From the NCBI RefSeq assembly GCF_003443615.1, contig NZ_CP031967.1, positions 186,001-250,000 of the forward strand: a stretch of 64,000 nucleotides of DNA, in the 5' to 3' direction. The stretch is from Alteromonas sp. BL110 (lineage in GTDB: Bacteria > Pseudomonadota > Gammaproteobacteria > Enterobacterales > Alteromonadaceae). Within the stretch, counting starts at the first letter, position 1. Each line of letters starts with the position of its first letter. Shown here piece after piece: positions 47,952 to 56,210 of the stretch. Made by a program: the position numbers and the translations under genes. The notes below the pieces were generated by a model. It had not been told where the DNA came from. It saw only the letters and a program-made list of their open reading frames with translations, and did not search any database.

Positions 47952-49247
47952 ATGTTAAGTATGATTGGCTTAGTAGGCGGTCTGTTATTGCTTATTGTTT
48001 TGACAATACGCGGAATGAACCTTTTTATTGCTGCACCTTTGTGCGCGCTTGTGGTGGCCATCACCAATAATATCGGCGTCTTCACTGGCGACGTAAATTT
48101 TGTTCAAACCTATATGAGTGGCTTCTCAGGCTTCATTGCATCTTGGTTTTTTATGTTTTTACTTGGCGCATTATTCGGTAAATTCATGGAAGACACTGGG
48201 GCAGCGGATGCTGTTTCTCGCTGGATTATCACCAAAATTGGTTACAAACGCGCTGTATTAGCTGTTGTGCTAGCTTGCGCTATTTTGACCTACGGTGGTG
48301 TTAGCGTGTTCGTGGTAGCGTTTTCTGTCTACCCGATGGCGGTGAGCTTGTTTAAAGATGCCAATATACCCCGCCGCTTCATACCAGCGGCCATGGCGTT
48401 TGGGTCGGTAACATTTACTATGACCTCGGCAGGCTCGCCCGAAATTCAAAATTGGATCCCCATTAAATATTTGGGTACATCCCCTTTTGCTGCATGGGAA
48501 GTCAGTCTTGTCGTAGCCATATTCATGGCATGTTTTGGCTACTGGTGGCTTGCTAAAATGATCAGAAAAGCCATAAATAACGGCGAAGTGTTTGAAGCCA
48601 GAGCAAGCGACCCTGAAGTACGAGACAGGGCGCTACCTCACCCGCTTACCGGCATTGTTCCGCTGGTTGTGGTGCTAGTCATTTCGTTTTTATTCCATGA
48701 AGAGCTCGCTCAACTAGCACTTATTTTGGCGTTAGGCGGCGGGGTGCTGTGTTTATTAGCGATTAACTACAAACATTTTCGCAGTTTACCTATCGCCATT
48801 AATGCAGGTACGACAGGGGCGTTGATCGCAATAGGCAACACTGCCGCAGTTGTGGGTTTCGGTTCCATTGCAAAAAACACCGACGCATTTCAAACAACGG
48901 TTGCGCTTATGACCCAAATTCCTGGTAACGAGCTTATTGGTGCCGCCATTGCCGTAAGCGTTATTGCTGGGTTAACAGGAAGTGCATCTGGCGGACAAGC
49001 TATTGCCTTACCCTTAGTGGCCCCACATTACATGGAGCAAGGCGTAGAACCAGAACAGCTGCATAGAATTGTATCTATATCTTCTGGCGCATTAGATTCA
49101 TTGCCTCACAATGGCTATGTGGTAACAACCATACGCGCCATTTGTAACGAAACCCATCAAGCAGCGTATTGGGCGGTTGGCGCCCTGACTGTAGTGGTGC
49201 CAGTGATTGGGCTGGCAATGGCGATTGGCTTGTTTAGCTTTATGTAA
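47952..49247 (+). CDS. GntP-family permease, probable 3-hydroxybutyrate transporter
   Basis: 431 residues with about 11-12 membrane helices. FMFLLGALFGKFMEDTGAAD, GGVSVFVVAFSVYPMAVSLF and TGSASGGQAIALPLVAPHY are GntP/citrate-proton symporter motifs. The phrase SGALDSLPHNGYVVTTIRAI is typical of the group annotated as D-beta-hydroxybutyrate permeases; in Pseudomonas aeruginosa such a gene adjoins the 3-hydroxybutyrate dehydrogenase. Here that dehydrogenase is three genes downstream. AAGGA lies nine bases before the ATG. Confidence 0.85.
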   Translation: MLSMIGLVGGLLLLIVLTIRGMNLFIAAPLCALVVAITNNIGVFTGDVNFVQTYMSGFSGFIASWFFMFLLGALFGKFMEDTGAADAVSRWIITKIGYKRAVLAVVLACAILTYGGVSVFVVAFSVYPMAVSLFKDANIPRRFIPAAMAFGSVTFTMTSAGSPEIQNWIPIKYLGTSPFAAWEVSLVVAIFMACFGYWWLAKMIRKAINNGEVFEARASDPEVRDRALPHPLTGIVPLVVVLVISFLFHEELAQLALILALGGGVLCLLAINYKHFRSLPIAINAGTTGALIAIGNTAAVVGFGSIAKNTDAFQTTVALMTQIPGNELIGAAIAVSVIAGLTGSASGGQAIALPLVAPHYMEQGVEPEQLHRIVSISSGALDSLPHNGYVVTTIRAICNETHQAAYWAVGALTVVVPVIGLAMAIGLFSFM

Positions 49248-49378
49248 CACGTGGACTTAGCTGATAAAAACGAAATTGCGCAAAGGGTAAGCGCTGATAA
49301 AGGCGAAGCTAGGGTCACCTTATATAAAGACACTGCTAAAAAGGCTGCGCAGTGAAAAATGATGAAGGATTAAAGAAA

Positions 49379-50740
49379 ATGAACTGGAAAACTAAGTGTG
49401 CTCCAAAGCTATTGTGGAGAGGAAGCAAGCGCAACAATAAACCATTAAGAGTGCCATGCGTTATATCGAACACTAAATCTATAACTTTACCCAAACAGGT
49501 AGACTTTTACTTAGCTAGAAAGCTGTGCTCCATAGTGGGATTGCTAGCGCCGCTACTCATAACTTTACACTTTCAAGTGATCGCAAATGAGATTGAGCAA
49601 AAAGATGCTCTGCTAGTAGAAAAGCAGATGTTTGAAATGCCCCACTTCACCACCTTTGGCGGCAAACAAATCACAAACGTAAAAGTAGGTTGGGAAGCGT
49701 ACGGAACACTAAACGACACCAAAAGTAACGTGATACTTATTACCCACTATTTTTCTGGCACTTCTCATGCCGCAGGAAAGTATGATGAAAACGACACAGC
49801 GTCAGGCTACTGGGATAGTATTATCGGCCCAGGAAAAGCCATTGATACAGACCGCTTTTATGTAATAAGCGTAGATACGCTGGTCAACTTAAATGCTTAC
49901 GACCCTCACGTGATCACCACAGGCCCTGCATCAATAAATCCAGACACAGGAAAACCTTACGGACTGGACTTTCCTGTTGTCACCATACGTGACTTTGTCA
50001 ATGTTCAAAAAGCACTTCTTGAAAGCTTAGGTATTAGCAAACTGTACGCGGTTATTGGACCTTCTATGGGCTCTATGCAGGCTATAGATTGGGCGAGCGC
50101 TTACCCCGACTGGGTTGAACGTATGATTTCAGTTATCGGCGCAGGTCAAAGCGATGCTTGGACCACCGCAGCACTGGAACACTGGGCAACGCCAATTACG
50201 CTTGATAAAAACTGGAACAATGGTGATTACAACAAAGAAGAGGCTCCCCTTGATGGCTTAGCAGCCTCGCTTATGCTCATTACACAAAACGCTCTTACAC
50301 CCTCGTTTTTCAATGAACAAGGCAACACATTGGATTTTAAAAATGTTGAGTCCGCACCGCTAAATGACATACGCCAATCTCACAGTATTGTTAGCTGGCT
50401 TCGCGAAAGAGCAAAAGCGCGCGCTCAAAAAATGGATGCCAACCATCTTTTATATTTGGTTCGCGCTTGTCAGCTTTTTATTACTGGGCATCAAGATAAT
50501 CTTAAGCAAGGGCTGGCGTCTATAAAGGCAAAAACGCTCTTTATTCCAGCACAAACTGATTTACTTCTTATGCCTTACTTATCGCAAGGTGCACACCAAG
50601 GTTTAACTTCAATAAATAATGACAGCACATTGGTTACGCTAAATGGAAAATTAGGGCATTTAGAAGGCGTGACGAATGTATCTGCTCAAGCCGAAGCCAT
50701 TCGTCAATTTTTAGAAAATGATAAGGTAGCAATGCAATGA
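49379..50740 (+). CDS. MetX-like alpha/beta hydrolase, probably exported
   Basis: 453 residues. After a basic N-terminus of about 50 residues comes one hydrophobic helix (LCSIVGLLAPLLITLHF), then an alpha/beta-hydrolase domain. It resembles homoserine O-acetyltransferase (VGWEAYGTLNDTKSNVILI; ISVDTLVNLN), but the nucleophile elbow is GPSMGSMQAIDWA, not the MetX GGSMGG. Asp (PAQTDLLLMPY) and His (KLGHLEGV) complete the triad. With the membrane anchor and ester-degrading neighbours, hydrolysis of an ester such as a hydroxybutyrate oligomer is more likely than methionine synthesis. I use ATG 49379 (AAGGA nine bases before) over GTG 49352. Overlaps the next gene by four bases (ATGA). Confidence 0.8.
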   Translation: MNWKTKCAPKLLWRGSKRNNKPLRVPCVISNTKSITLPKQVDFYLARKLCSIVGLLAPLLITLHFQVIANEIEQKDALLVEKQMFEMPHFTTFGGKQITNVKVGWEAYGTLNDTKSNVILITHYFSGTSHAAGKYDENDTASGYWDSIIGPGKAIDTDRFYVISVDTLVNLNAYDPHVITTGPASINPDTGKPYGLDFPVVTIRDFVNVQKALLESLGISKLYAVIGPSMGSMQAIDWASAYPDWVERMISVIGAGQSDAWTTAALEHWATPITLDKNWNNGDYNKEEAPLDGLAASLMLITQNALTPSFFNEQGNTLDFKNVESAPLNDIRQSHSIVSWLRERAKARAQKMDANHLLYLVRACQLFITGHQDNLKQGLASIKAKTLFIPAQTDLLLMPYLSQGAHQGLTSINNDSTLVTLNGKLGHLEGVTNVSAQAEAIRQFLENDKVAMQ

Positions 50741-51813
50741 TGAAACCTTCACCCTTTTTACGCCACGCGCTTTGTCTATCTTTGTTAAGCGCGAGCGCGT
50801 TAGTCTTCACAGCGCCGATCGTCAGCGCAGCGTCGACAGCGCAGGACGATATCCCTTCACTTACCCTCGATTTAGAAAATGTCACCGTATCAGGCTTATC
50901 CTCAGGCGGCTACATGGCAACACAATTTCAGTTAGCACACAGCGACTGGGTAAAAGGCGTTGGCGTGATTGCTGGCGGCCCTTACTTTTGTGCCCACGGT
51001 GACATAACCACTGCCCTAGCACAGTGCGTGAATAAGGTAGAGGGAGAAATTAACCTTGAAGCATTAAATGAGAAAGCTGAACAATATGAAGCTGAGGGGA
51101 AAATAGCTTCGCTTTCTAATATGAAAGGCACAAAAGTTTGGCTTTTTCACGGCACGCAAGACAACAGAGTAATTGCAAAAGTGAGCGACTTACTGTTCGA
51201 GCAATACAAATTGTGGACAGACACTCAAAATATTACTTACGTCAACGACAGACCCATGGCACACCTGTTTCCCACAGAAAATAACGGCGTGGACTGCATG
51301 AAATCAGAGAGCCCCTTTATCGGAAACTGCGACTACGATGCGGCAGGCGCCATGCTCTCCCATATTGTAGAAGGTGTTTCTGCACCCGACGAGACACTTT
51401 CAGGGCATTTATACTTCATCGACCAGCAAAAGGTGGCCGGTAACGATGCAAAAACATTGGCAAGCGAAGGCTTTGTTTATGTACCGGCAAGCTGCGCACA
51501 AGGCGAGCCGTGCAGAGCTCATATTAGTTTTCACGGCTGTAATCAGTATGCCGATGCCGTAGGCGACGCCTACACTACCCAAACAGGGCTCAATGAATGG
51601 GCTGATGACAACAATATTGTTGTGCTGTATCCACAAACGAAAAAGTCACTATTTATGCCACTAAACCCACAGGGCTGTTGGGACTGGTGGGGTTATGCAT
51701 CAAGCGATTATGCGAACAGAGACGGCGCGCAAATAAAGGCGGTAAAAAAGCTGTTGTTTTCATTAAATAGTGCAACCTCATCAATTAAAGCCGAAGGGAG
51801 TACCAATGAGTAA
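50737..51813 (+). CDS. Exported PHB-depolymerase-like esterase
   Basis: 358 residues. Signal peptide of about 31 residues ends IVSA-AST. The nucleophile motif is TVSGLSSGGYMATQFQLAHS with GVGVIAGGPYFCA after it. A second Asp region (LFHGTQDNRV) and the catalytic His in RAHISFHGCNQY complete the likely triad. Several Cys pairs suit an exported enzyme. This wording is that of the poly(3-hydroxybutyrate) depolymerase family; there is no separate substrate-binding domain, so short oligomers or amorphous polymer are the likelier substrates. Coupled to both neighbours by overlaps (4 and 8 bases). Confidence 0.87.
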   Translation: MMKPSPFLRHALCLSLLSASALVFTAPIVSAASTAQDDIPSLTLDLENVTVSGLSSGGYMATQFQLAHSDWVKGVGVIAGGPYFCAHGDITTALAQCVNKVEGEINLEALNEKAEQYEAEGKIASLSNMKGTKVWLFHGTQDNRVIAKVSDLLFEQYKLWTDTQNITYVNDRPMAHLFPTENNGVDCMKSESPFIGNCDYDAAGAMLSHIVEGVSAPDETLSGHLYFIDQQKVAGNDAKTLASEGFVYVPASCAQGEPCRAHISFHGCNQYADAVGDAYTTQTGLNEWADDNNIVVLYPQTKKSLFMPLNPQGCWDWWGYASSDYANRDGAQIKAVKKLLFSLNSATSSIKAEGSTNE

Positions 51814-52573
51814 GCGCACAATATTTATCACAGGCGGCGCAAGTGGCATTGGCTTTGGCATTGCCGAGTCAATGATGAAACAAGGCCATCATGTGATCAT
51901 TGCCGATATAAATGAACAAGCAGCTAAAGAGGCCGTGACTAAACTTGCACATTTAGACGGTTCGGCCAGCGCAGTGGCAGTAGACGTGTGCAGTGCAGAG
52001 CAAGTTGCTGCGCTACCTAACGTACTAGGGAAACACAACGTCGATGTATTAATCAACAACGCAGGAATACAGCACGTTTCTCGTATAGAGGACTTCCCTT
52101 CAGATAAATGGCAGCAGCTTATAAATATCATGCTTGTTGGCCCTGCTCTATTAACCCAAGCGTTTTTGCCAGCAATGCGTAAGCAAAACTACGGGCGCAT
52201 TATCAATGTGGGCTCTATCCACTCTTTAGTCGCCTCGCCATATAAATCTGCTTATGTAGCGGCGAAGCATGGACTATTGGGGTTTGCAAAAACTATTGCT
52301 CTTGAAACGGCTGACTGTGATGTGACTATCAATACCCTATGCCCCGCCTACGTAAAGACCCCACTAGTAGAAAAGCAAATTACAGCACAGGCGAAAGAAA
52401 ATAACCTCACCGAGGAAGAGGTAATTACAAAAATCATGTTAGAACCCATGCCTAAAAAGCAATTTGTTAGCGTTGAAGAACTTGCTGATACCGCAAGCTT
52501 TTTAATGTCTGCTAGTGCCCGCAATATTACCGGTCAAACCATGGTACTCGACGGGGGGTGGACGGCGCGATAG
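51806..52573 (+). CDS. bdhA: 3-hydroxybutyrate dehydrogenase
   Basis: 255 residues of the short-chain dehydrogenase family. Cofactor motif FITGGASGIGFGIAE, NNAG in VLINNAGIQHVS, catalytic Ser-Tyr-Lys in INVGSIHSLVASPYKSAYVA and the following AKHG. IQHVSRIEDFPSDKW, NTLCPAYVKTPLVEKQI and the C-terminal ITGQTMVLDGGWTA are strongly typical of D-3-hydroxybutyrate dehydrogenase. It converts 3-hydroxybutyrate to acetoacetate with NAD. GAAGGGAG precedes the ATG at 51806; the frame extends further up, inside the esterase gene. A strong terminator follows. Confidence 0.93.
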   Translation: MSKRTIFITGGASGIGFGIAESMMKQGHHVIIADINEQAAKEAVTKLAHLDGSASAVAVDVCSAEQVAALPNVLGKHNVDVLINNAGIQHVSRIEDFPSDKWQQLINIMLVGPALLTQAFLPAMRKQNYGRIINVGSIHSLVASPYKSAYVAAKHGLLGFAKTIALETADCDVTINTLCPAYVKTPLVEKQITAQAKENNLTEEEVITKIMLEPMPKKQFVSVEELADTASFLMSASARNITGQTMVLDGGWTAR

Positions 52574-52631
52574 CTGATAGTGAATTTAACGCTTTACGAT
52601 TGGTGGTTGTAGCGTGTTTCTCTCCGTGTTG

Positions 52632-52659
52632 AAAAGACTGCAAGGCGCAGTCTTTTTTT
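52632..52659. terminator. Terminator between bdhA and the convergent alcohol dehydrogenase
   Basis: AAAGACTGC-AAGGC-GCAGTCTTT followed by a run of seven T. The reverse strand also ends in TTTT. Confidence 0.9.
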
Positions 52660-52682
52660 CGTTTTAACTTCTAGCAAAAACA

Positions 52683-53843
52683 CTACTCCCAGAGGGAGAC
52701 ATAAATGGCGACCATCTCTTCAATGGTGGGTACGCGAGGGTTATTGCCGGGAGAGCCAGATGCCAAAGCTTGTTCTGCCATTGTTGAAGTCGAAGCGAAA
52801 AACGTCTCTTTATCAATTCCGAACTCGCTTGGCGTTGGTACTTGTAAATCAGCATTCAGCGCTTTTAGCTCGTTGATAAGCTTTTGATTCGCAACCTCAT
52901 CTGAGTCACTTTGCGTAGCAACACCCATGGCGCGGGCACATTGGGCATAGCGCACTGGTGAACTTGGAATTGAAAAGGCGGTAACCGCAGGCAATAACAT
53001 GGCATTCGATAAACCGTGAGGGACATGAAACGCAGCGCCTATAGGTCGACTCATTCCATGAACAAGGGCCACTGATGCGTTTGAAAAAGCAATACCCGCA
53101 AGCGTTGAGCCCAGCATCATTGATTCTCTCGCCGTTTCATTTGTTGGATCTGCAAATACGGTACGCAGATTGGGGGCGATTAATGCCATGGCTGACAGTG
53201 CCTGTGCATCGCTATAAAGATTGGCTTTGCGGCTTACGAACGCCTCAATAGCGTGAGTGAGCGCATCAATGCCTGTATCGGCGGTAACGCGGGCAGGCAA
53301 ACTTTGCGTTAACGAATAATCGACCAACGCTGCCGTTGGCATAAACCCAAGACCAACACACAACATTTTCTCCGTTGTATCTTCGTCAGTAATAATAGTA
53401 AATCGCGTTGCTTCAGAGCCTGTGCCCGCCGTTGTGGGAATAGCGATAATCGGTAAACCCGCGTCATCAACAACCCGTGGAAATTTGTAGTCTCGCATTT
53501 CGCCGCCATATTTGCCCAATATGGCAATGGCTTTTGCGCTATCGATAGGGCTTCCGCCACCTAAGGCGATAATACTGTCATAATCGTCAGCTTTAAATGC
53601 ATCCACACCTCGGTTAATCGATTTTACTGTTGGTTCTGGTACCGTCTCTGAGAATACATCTGCGCTGATTCCAGCCTCTTTTAGCACTTGCACTATGGCA
53701 GCGCTATATCCCAATTCAACCATCACCTTATCGGTAACCAATAACGGTTTGCGACAGTTAAGGCCTTTGAGCGTTTCAGCCACCCGCTGACTCGCGCCCT
53801 TCCCTATATGCATCACTCTAGGCAAAATAATTTGATGAGACAT
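52683..53843 (-). CDS. Iron-containing alcohol dehydrogenase
   Basis: 386 residues, group III. NAD site GGGSPIDSAKAIAIL, then IAIPTTAGTGSEATRFTII, and the metal site with Asp and His in GIDALTHAIEAFVS, then HGMSRPIGAAFHVPHGLSNAMLLP. The substrate is uncertain: members act on ethanol, 1,3-propanediol, lactaldehyde or 4-hydroxybutyrate. It converges on bdhA, and its position beside the ester-degrading genes makes a hydroxyacid or a short alcohol released from an ester plausible. Confidence 0.9.
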   Translation of the reverse strand: MSHQIILPRVMHIGKGASQRVAETLKGLNCRKPLLVTDKVMVELGYSAAIVQVLKEAGISADVFSETVPEPTVKSINRGVDAFKADDYDSIIALGGGSPIDSAKAIAILGKYGGEMRDYKFPRVVDDAGLPIIAIPTTAGTGSEATRFTIITDEDTTEKMLCVGLGFMPTAALVDYSLTQSLPARVTADTGIDALTHAIEAFVSRKANLYSDAQALSAMALIAPNLRTVFADPTNETARESMMLGSTLAGIAFSNASVALVHGMSRPIGAAFHVPHGLSNAMLLPAVTAFSIPSSPVRYAQCARAMGVATQSDSDEVANQKLINELKALNADLQVPTPSEFGIDKETFFASTSTMAEQALASGSPGNNPRVPTIEEMVAIYVSLWE

Positions 53844-54170
53844 GCTTCCCTCCTGTGATTGCTTTTCTCCAGCATACCTGCCGAGATGTCTAAAGCAATG
53901 ACAATGTAAAAATAATGTTATCTCTTTGCCTCAATCCGAGCACCTTTTCAACGTTATTAACGTAAGCCGAACAACCCACAAACTTTTTTGGCCTTTCACG
54001 ACAAAGTGATTCAATGGTTCAGGGAACACTACTCTATTGAAGGAGGCCTTCTCGACTATAATCGGTTAGAAGATCGCTAAACCTGGTGCTCTGCAACGTT
54101 TTACGCTTTTCTTTTGCAAAATACCTGTGCTAATGTCCGACCATTGGAAATGAAAGGACATTAGCATTCC
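53844..54170. other. Intergenic region between the alcohol dehydrogenase and nadK
   Basis: 327 bases, divergent. It marks the right end of the accessory block. AGAAGGCCTCC-like and CGACTATAATCGG (54054-54066) short palindromes are present; the latter resembles a -10 region for nadK. No mobile-element end, tRNA or direct repeat is recognised. Confidence 0.4.
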
Positions 54171-55046
54171 ATGCCCTATCAAACCGTTGCTTTAATTGGA
54201 AAACCTCAGCACGCTGCAACTCATGACAGTTTGAATATTCTTGCCGAATTTCTTTTGGCAAAAGGCTGCAAACTATTGGTTGAGGAAAATATTGCTGAAG
54301 AGCTTGAAACTGAAAACCTCAAAAGCTGTAACCTTGTTACTATTGGTAAAGAGGCTGACCTTGCCGTTGTAGTAGGTGGTGACGGCAGCATGCTAGGTGC
54401 TGCGCGCGTACTCGCTCGCTTTGACATTCATGTTGTGGGCGTAAACCGAGGTAACCTCGGCTTTTTAACAGACATTCACCCTGATGATATTGTTCAACAG
54501 CTTGACCTTATCTTTAATGGTGAATGCGTGGTTGAAGAGCGCTTCTTACTTGAAGTCGAAGTTTATCGGCACGAAAAGCTCAAAAGTAACAACTCTGCCG
54601 TAAACGAAGTGGTGCTGCACCACGGTAAAGTTGCCCACATGATGGAATTTGAAATTTATATCGATGAGCAATTTGTATTTAGTCAGCGTAGCGATGGATT
54701 AATTGTCGCCACACCTACAGGCTCTACAGCTTACTCTTTATCCGCAGGCGGTCCCATCATCATGCCAACGCTAGATGCACTTACCTTGGTACCTATGTTT
54801 CCTCACACATTGAGCAGTCGTCCCATTGTTGTTGATGCAGACAGTCAGGTATCGATGAAAGTATCAAAGGTAAACAGTGACTCGTTACAAGTGAGCTGCG
54901 ATAGCCACATTGTTCTACCTGTGTTACCCGGCGATGAAATCCGCATTAATAAGAGCGTAGATAAGCTTCATTTAGTTCACCCCAAGGGCTACAGCTATTT
55001 CAACGTACTTCGCAAAAAGTTGGGTTGGGGCAGTAAACTTTACTAG
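54171..55046 (+). CDS. nadK: NAD kinase
   Basis: 291 residues. [16 protein letters not shown] holds the GGDGS catalytic motif; [36 protein letters not shown] and SAGGPIIMP are the remaining family signatures. It phosphorylates NAD to NADP with ATP in the cytoplasm. In E. coli nadK stands between grpE and recN; here a 14.6-kb block separates it from grpE and dps from recN. Confidence 0.97.
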   Translation: MPYQTVALIGKPQHAATHDSLNILAEFLLAKGCKLLVEENIAEELETENLKSCNLVTIGKEADLAVVVGGDGSMLGAARVLARFDIHVVGVNRGNLGFLTDIHPDDIVQQLDLIFNGECVVEERFLLEVEVYRHEKLKSNNSAVNEVVLHHGKVAHMMEFEIYIDEQFVFSQRSDGLIVATPTGSTAYSLSAGGPIIMPTLDALTLVPMFPHTLSSRPIVVDADSQVSMKVSKVNSDSLQVSCDSHIVLPVLPGDEIRINKSVDKLHLVHPKGYSYFNVLRKKLGWGSKLY

Positions 55047-55300
55047 CCCCCCATTCATGTTATCTAATGTGCATTTATTACACTAGCCTGTAGCTTTTTC
55101 TTGAATGCTACAGGCTTGAAAAATAAAGATTTTTTAATCTCTTCATATTTTTCTATTAAAAACGCGTACTTATAAAAGTCTCAGATTTCGGCATACCCGT
55201 TGCAACCGTTGAACTAAGTTGTTGGCACAGGGTTAGCGAGACTTTGACCCTTTCGATGTTTTTCATCGTGCTGATTTATTTGCATTCAATAGGAGATATC

Positions 55301-55810
55301 ATGAGTAACACCAATATCAAATTTACAGCCCCGGGAATGGACAACGATGCTGCTGCCAAAACAATTAAGGTATTGGATCAGCGATTGGTTGCACTATTAG
55401 ATTTACAGTTAACCTTAAAGCACATTCACTGGAATGTGGTAGGTCCAAATTTTATTGGCGTGCATGAAATGCTAGACCCACAGGTAGATACAGTACGCGA
55501 AATGACCGACACCATTGCCGAACGTATTGCCACATTAGGCGGCGTACCTAAAGGCACACCTAAAGCAATTGTAGACGGTCGTAGCTGGAAAGATTATGAA
55601 TTAGGTAAGGGTTTAGTACTTGACCACCTTAAAGCTTTAGATGCTGTGTATGATGGCGTTAACGGCGACCACAGAAAAGCGCTAGAACTTCTTGGCGAGA
55701 TTGACCCAGTATCAGAAGATATGATCACCGGCCAGCTGGCAGACTTAGAACAATTTCAGTGGTTTGTCCGTGCGCACATTGAATCTGGAAGCGGTGAATT
55801 GCAGCAATAA
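55301..55810 (+). CDS. dps: Dps ferritin-like DNA-protection protein
   Basis: 169 residues. The ferroxidase-site motif is LKHIHWNVVGPNFIGVHEML with a following Asp (DPQVDTVREMTDTIAERI), which is the Dps signature. A short N-terminus carries few Lys, so DNA binding may be weak. It oxidises Fe(II) with hydrogen peroxide and stores the iron. AGGAG at 55291 precedes the ATG at 55301; the frame runs 19 codons further up. A strong terminator follows, so it is an independent unit set between nadK and recN. Confidence 0.94.
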   Translation: MSNTNIKFTAPGMDNDAAAKTIKVLDQRLVALLDLQLTLKHIHWNVVGPNFIGVHEMLDPQVDTVREMTDTIAERIATLGGVPKGTPKAIVDGRSWKDYELGKGLVLDHLKALDAVYDGVNGDHRKALELLGEIDPVSEDMITGQLADLEQFQWFVRAHIESGSGELQQ

Positions 55811-55874
55811 GCGTTAATTATTGAATTTTAGATAGACACCTAACTATCTGTGAATTGATTAAAGTTAGGATTCT

Positions 55875-55900
55875 AAAGGAGAGCTTAGGCTCTCCTTTTT
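55875..55900 (+). terminator. Intrinsic terminator after dps
   Basis: AAAGGAGAGC-TTAG-GCTCTCCTTTTT, a 10-bp stem and T-run. Confidence 0.93.
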
Positions 55901-56150
55901 GCTGTTTGGTTTTAATAAACACAAGAGTAGAATAGCGTACTGGGCTACAAACCTATTTGCTATTAATATTTTATCTAACTTAGTACTGTATAAATTTCTG
56001 TAAAACACGCGACCGGTTTATTCTCTCTTTACCGAGTTACTAATAACCCCACTAACACACCAAACACAAACCACTGATTTAACAACATTTATTATTATAC
56101 ACCTTCATTTTAGCGTAATTTTTTCTCGACTTAACTTTACATGGCCAAAA

Positions 56151-56189
56151 TACTGTATATATTATCAGTTACTGTATATATCATCATGT
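56151..56189 (+). promoter_or_regulatory. Two LexA (SOS) boxes upstream of recN
   Basis: TACTGTATATATTATCAGTT (56151-56170) matches 16 of 20 positions of the E. coli consensus. TACTGTATATATCATCATGT (56170-56189) matches 14 of 20. They overlap by one base and lie just before the recN start, as in E. coli, where recN also has more than one box. Confidence 0.85.
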
Positions 56190-56210
56190 TCAACTTTTTC
56201 GAGTGTGGTT

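Noticed and set aside
51206..51230. GGACAGACACTCAA inside the esterase gene, similar to the repeat core
   Set aside because: It encodes a normal stretch of the esterase (WTDTQN) with no hairpin or array around it, so chance similarity is simplest.
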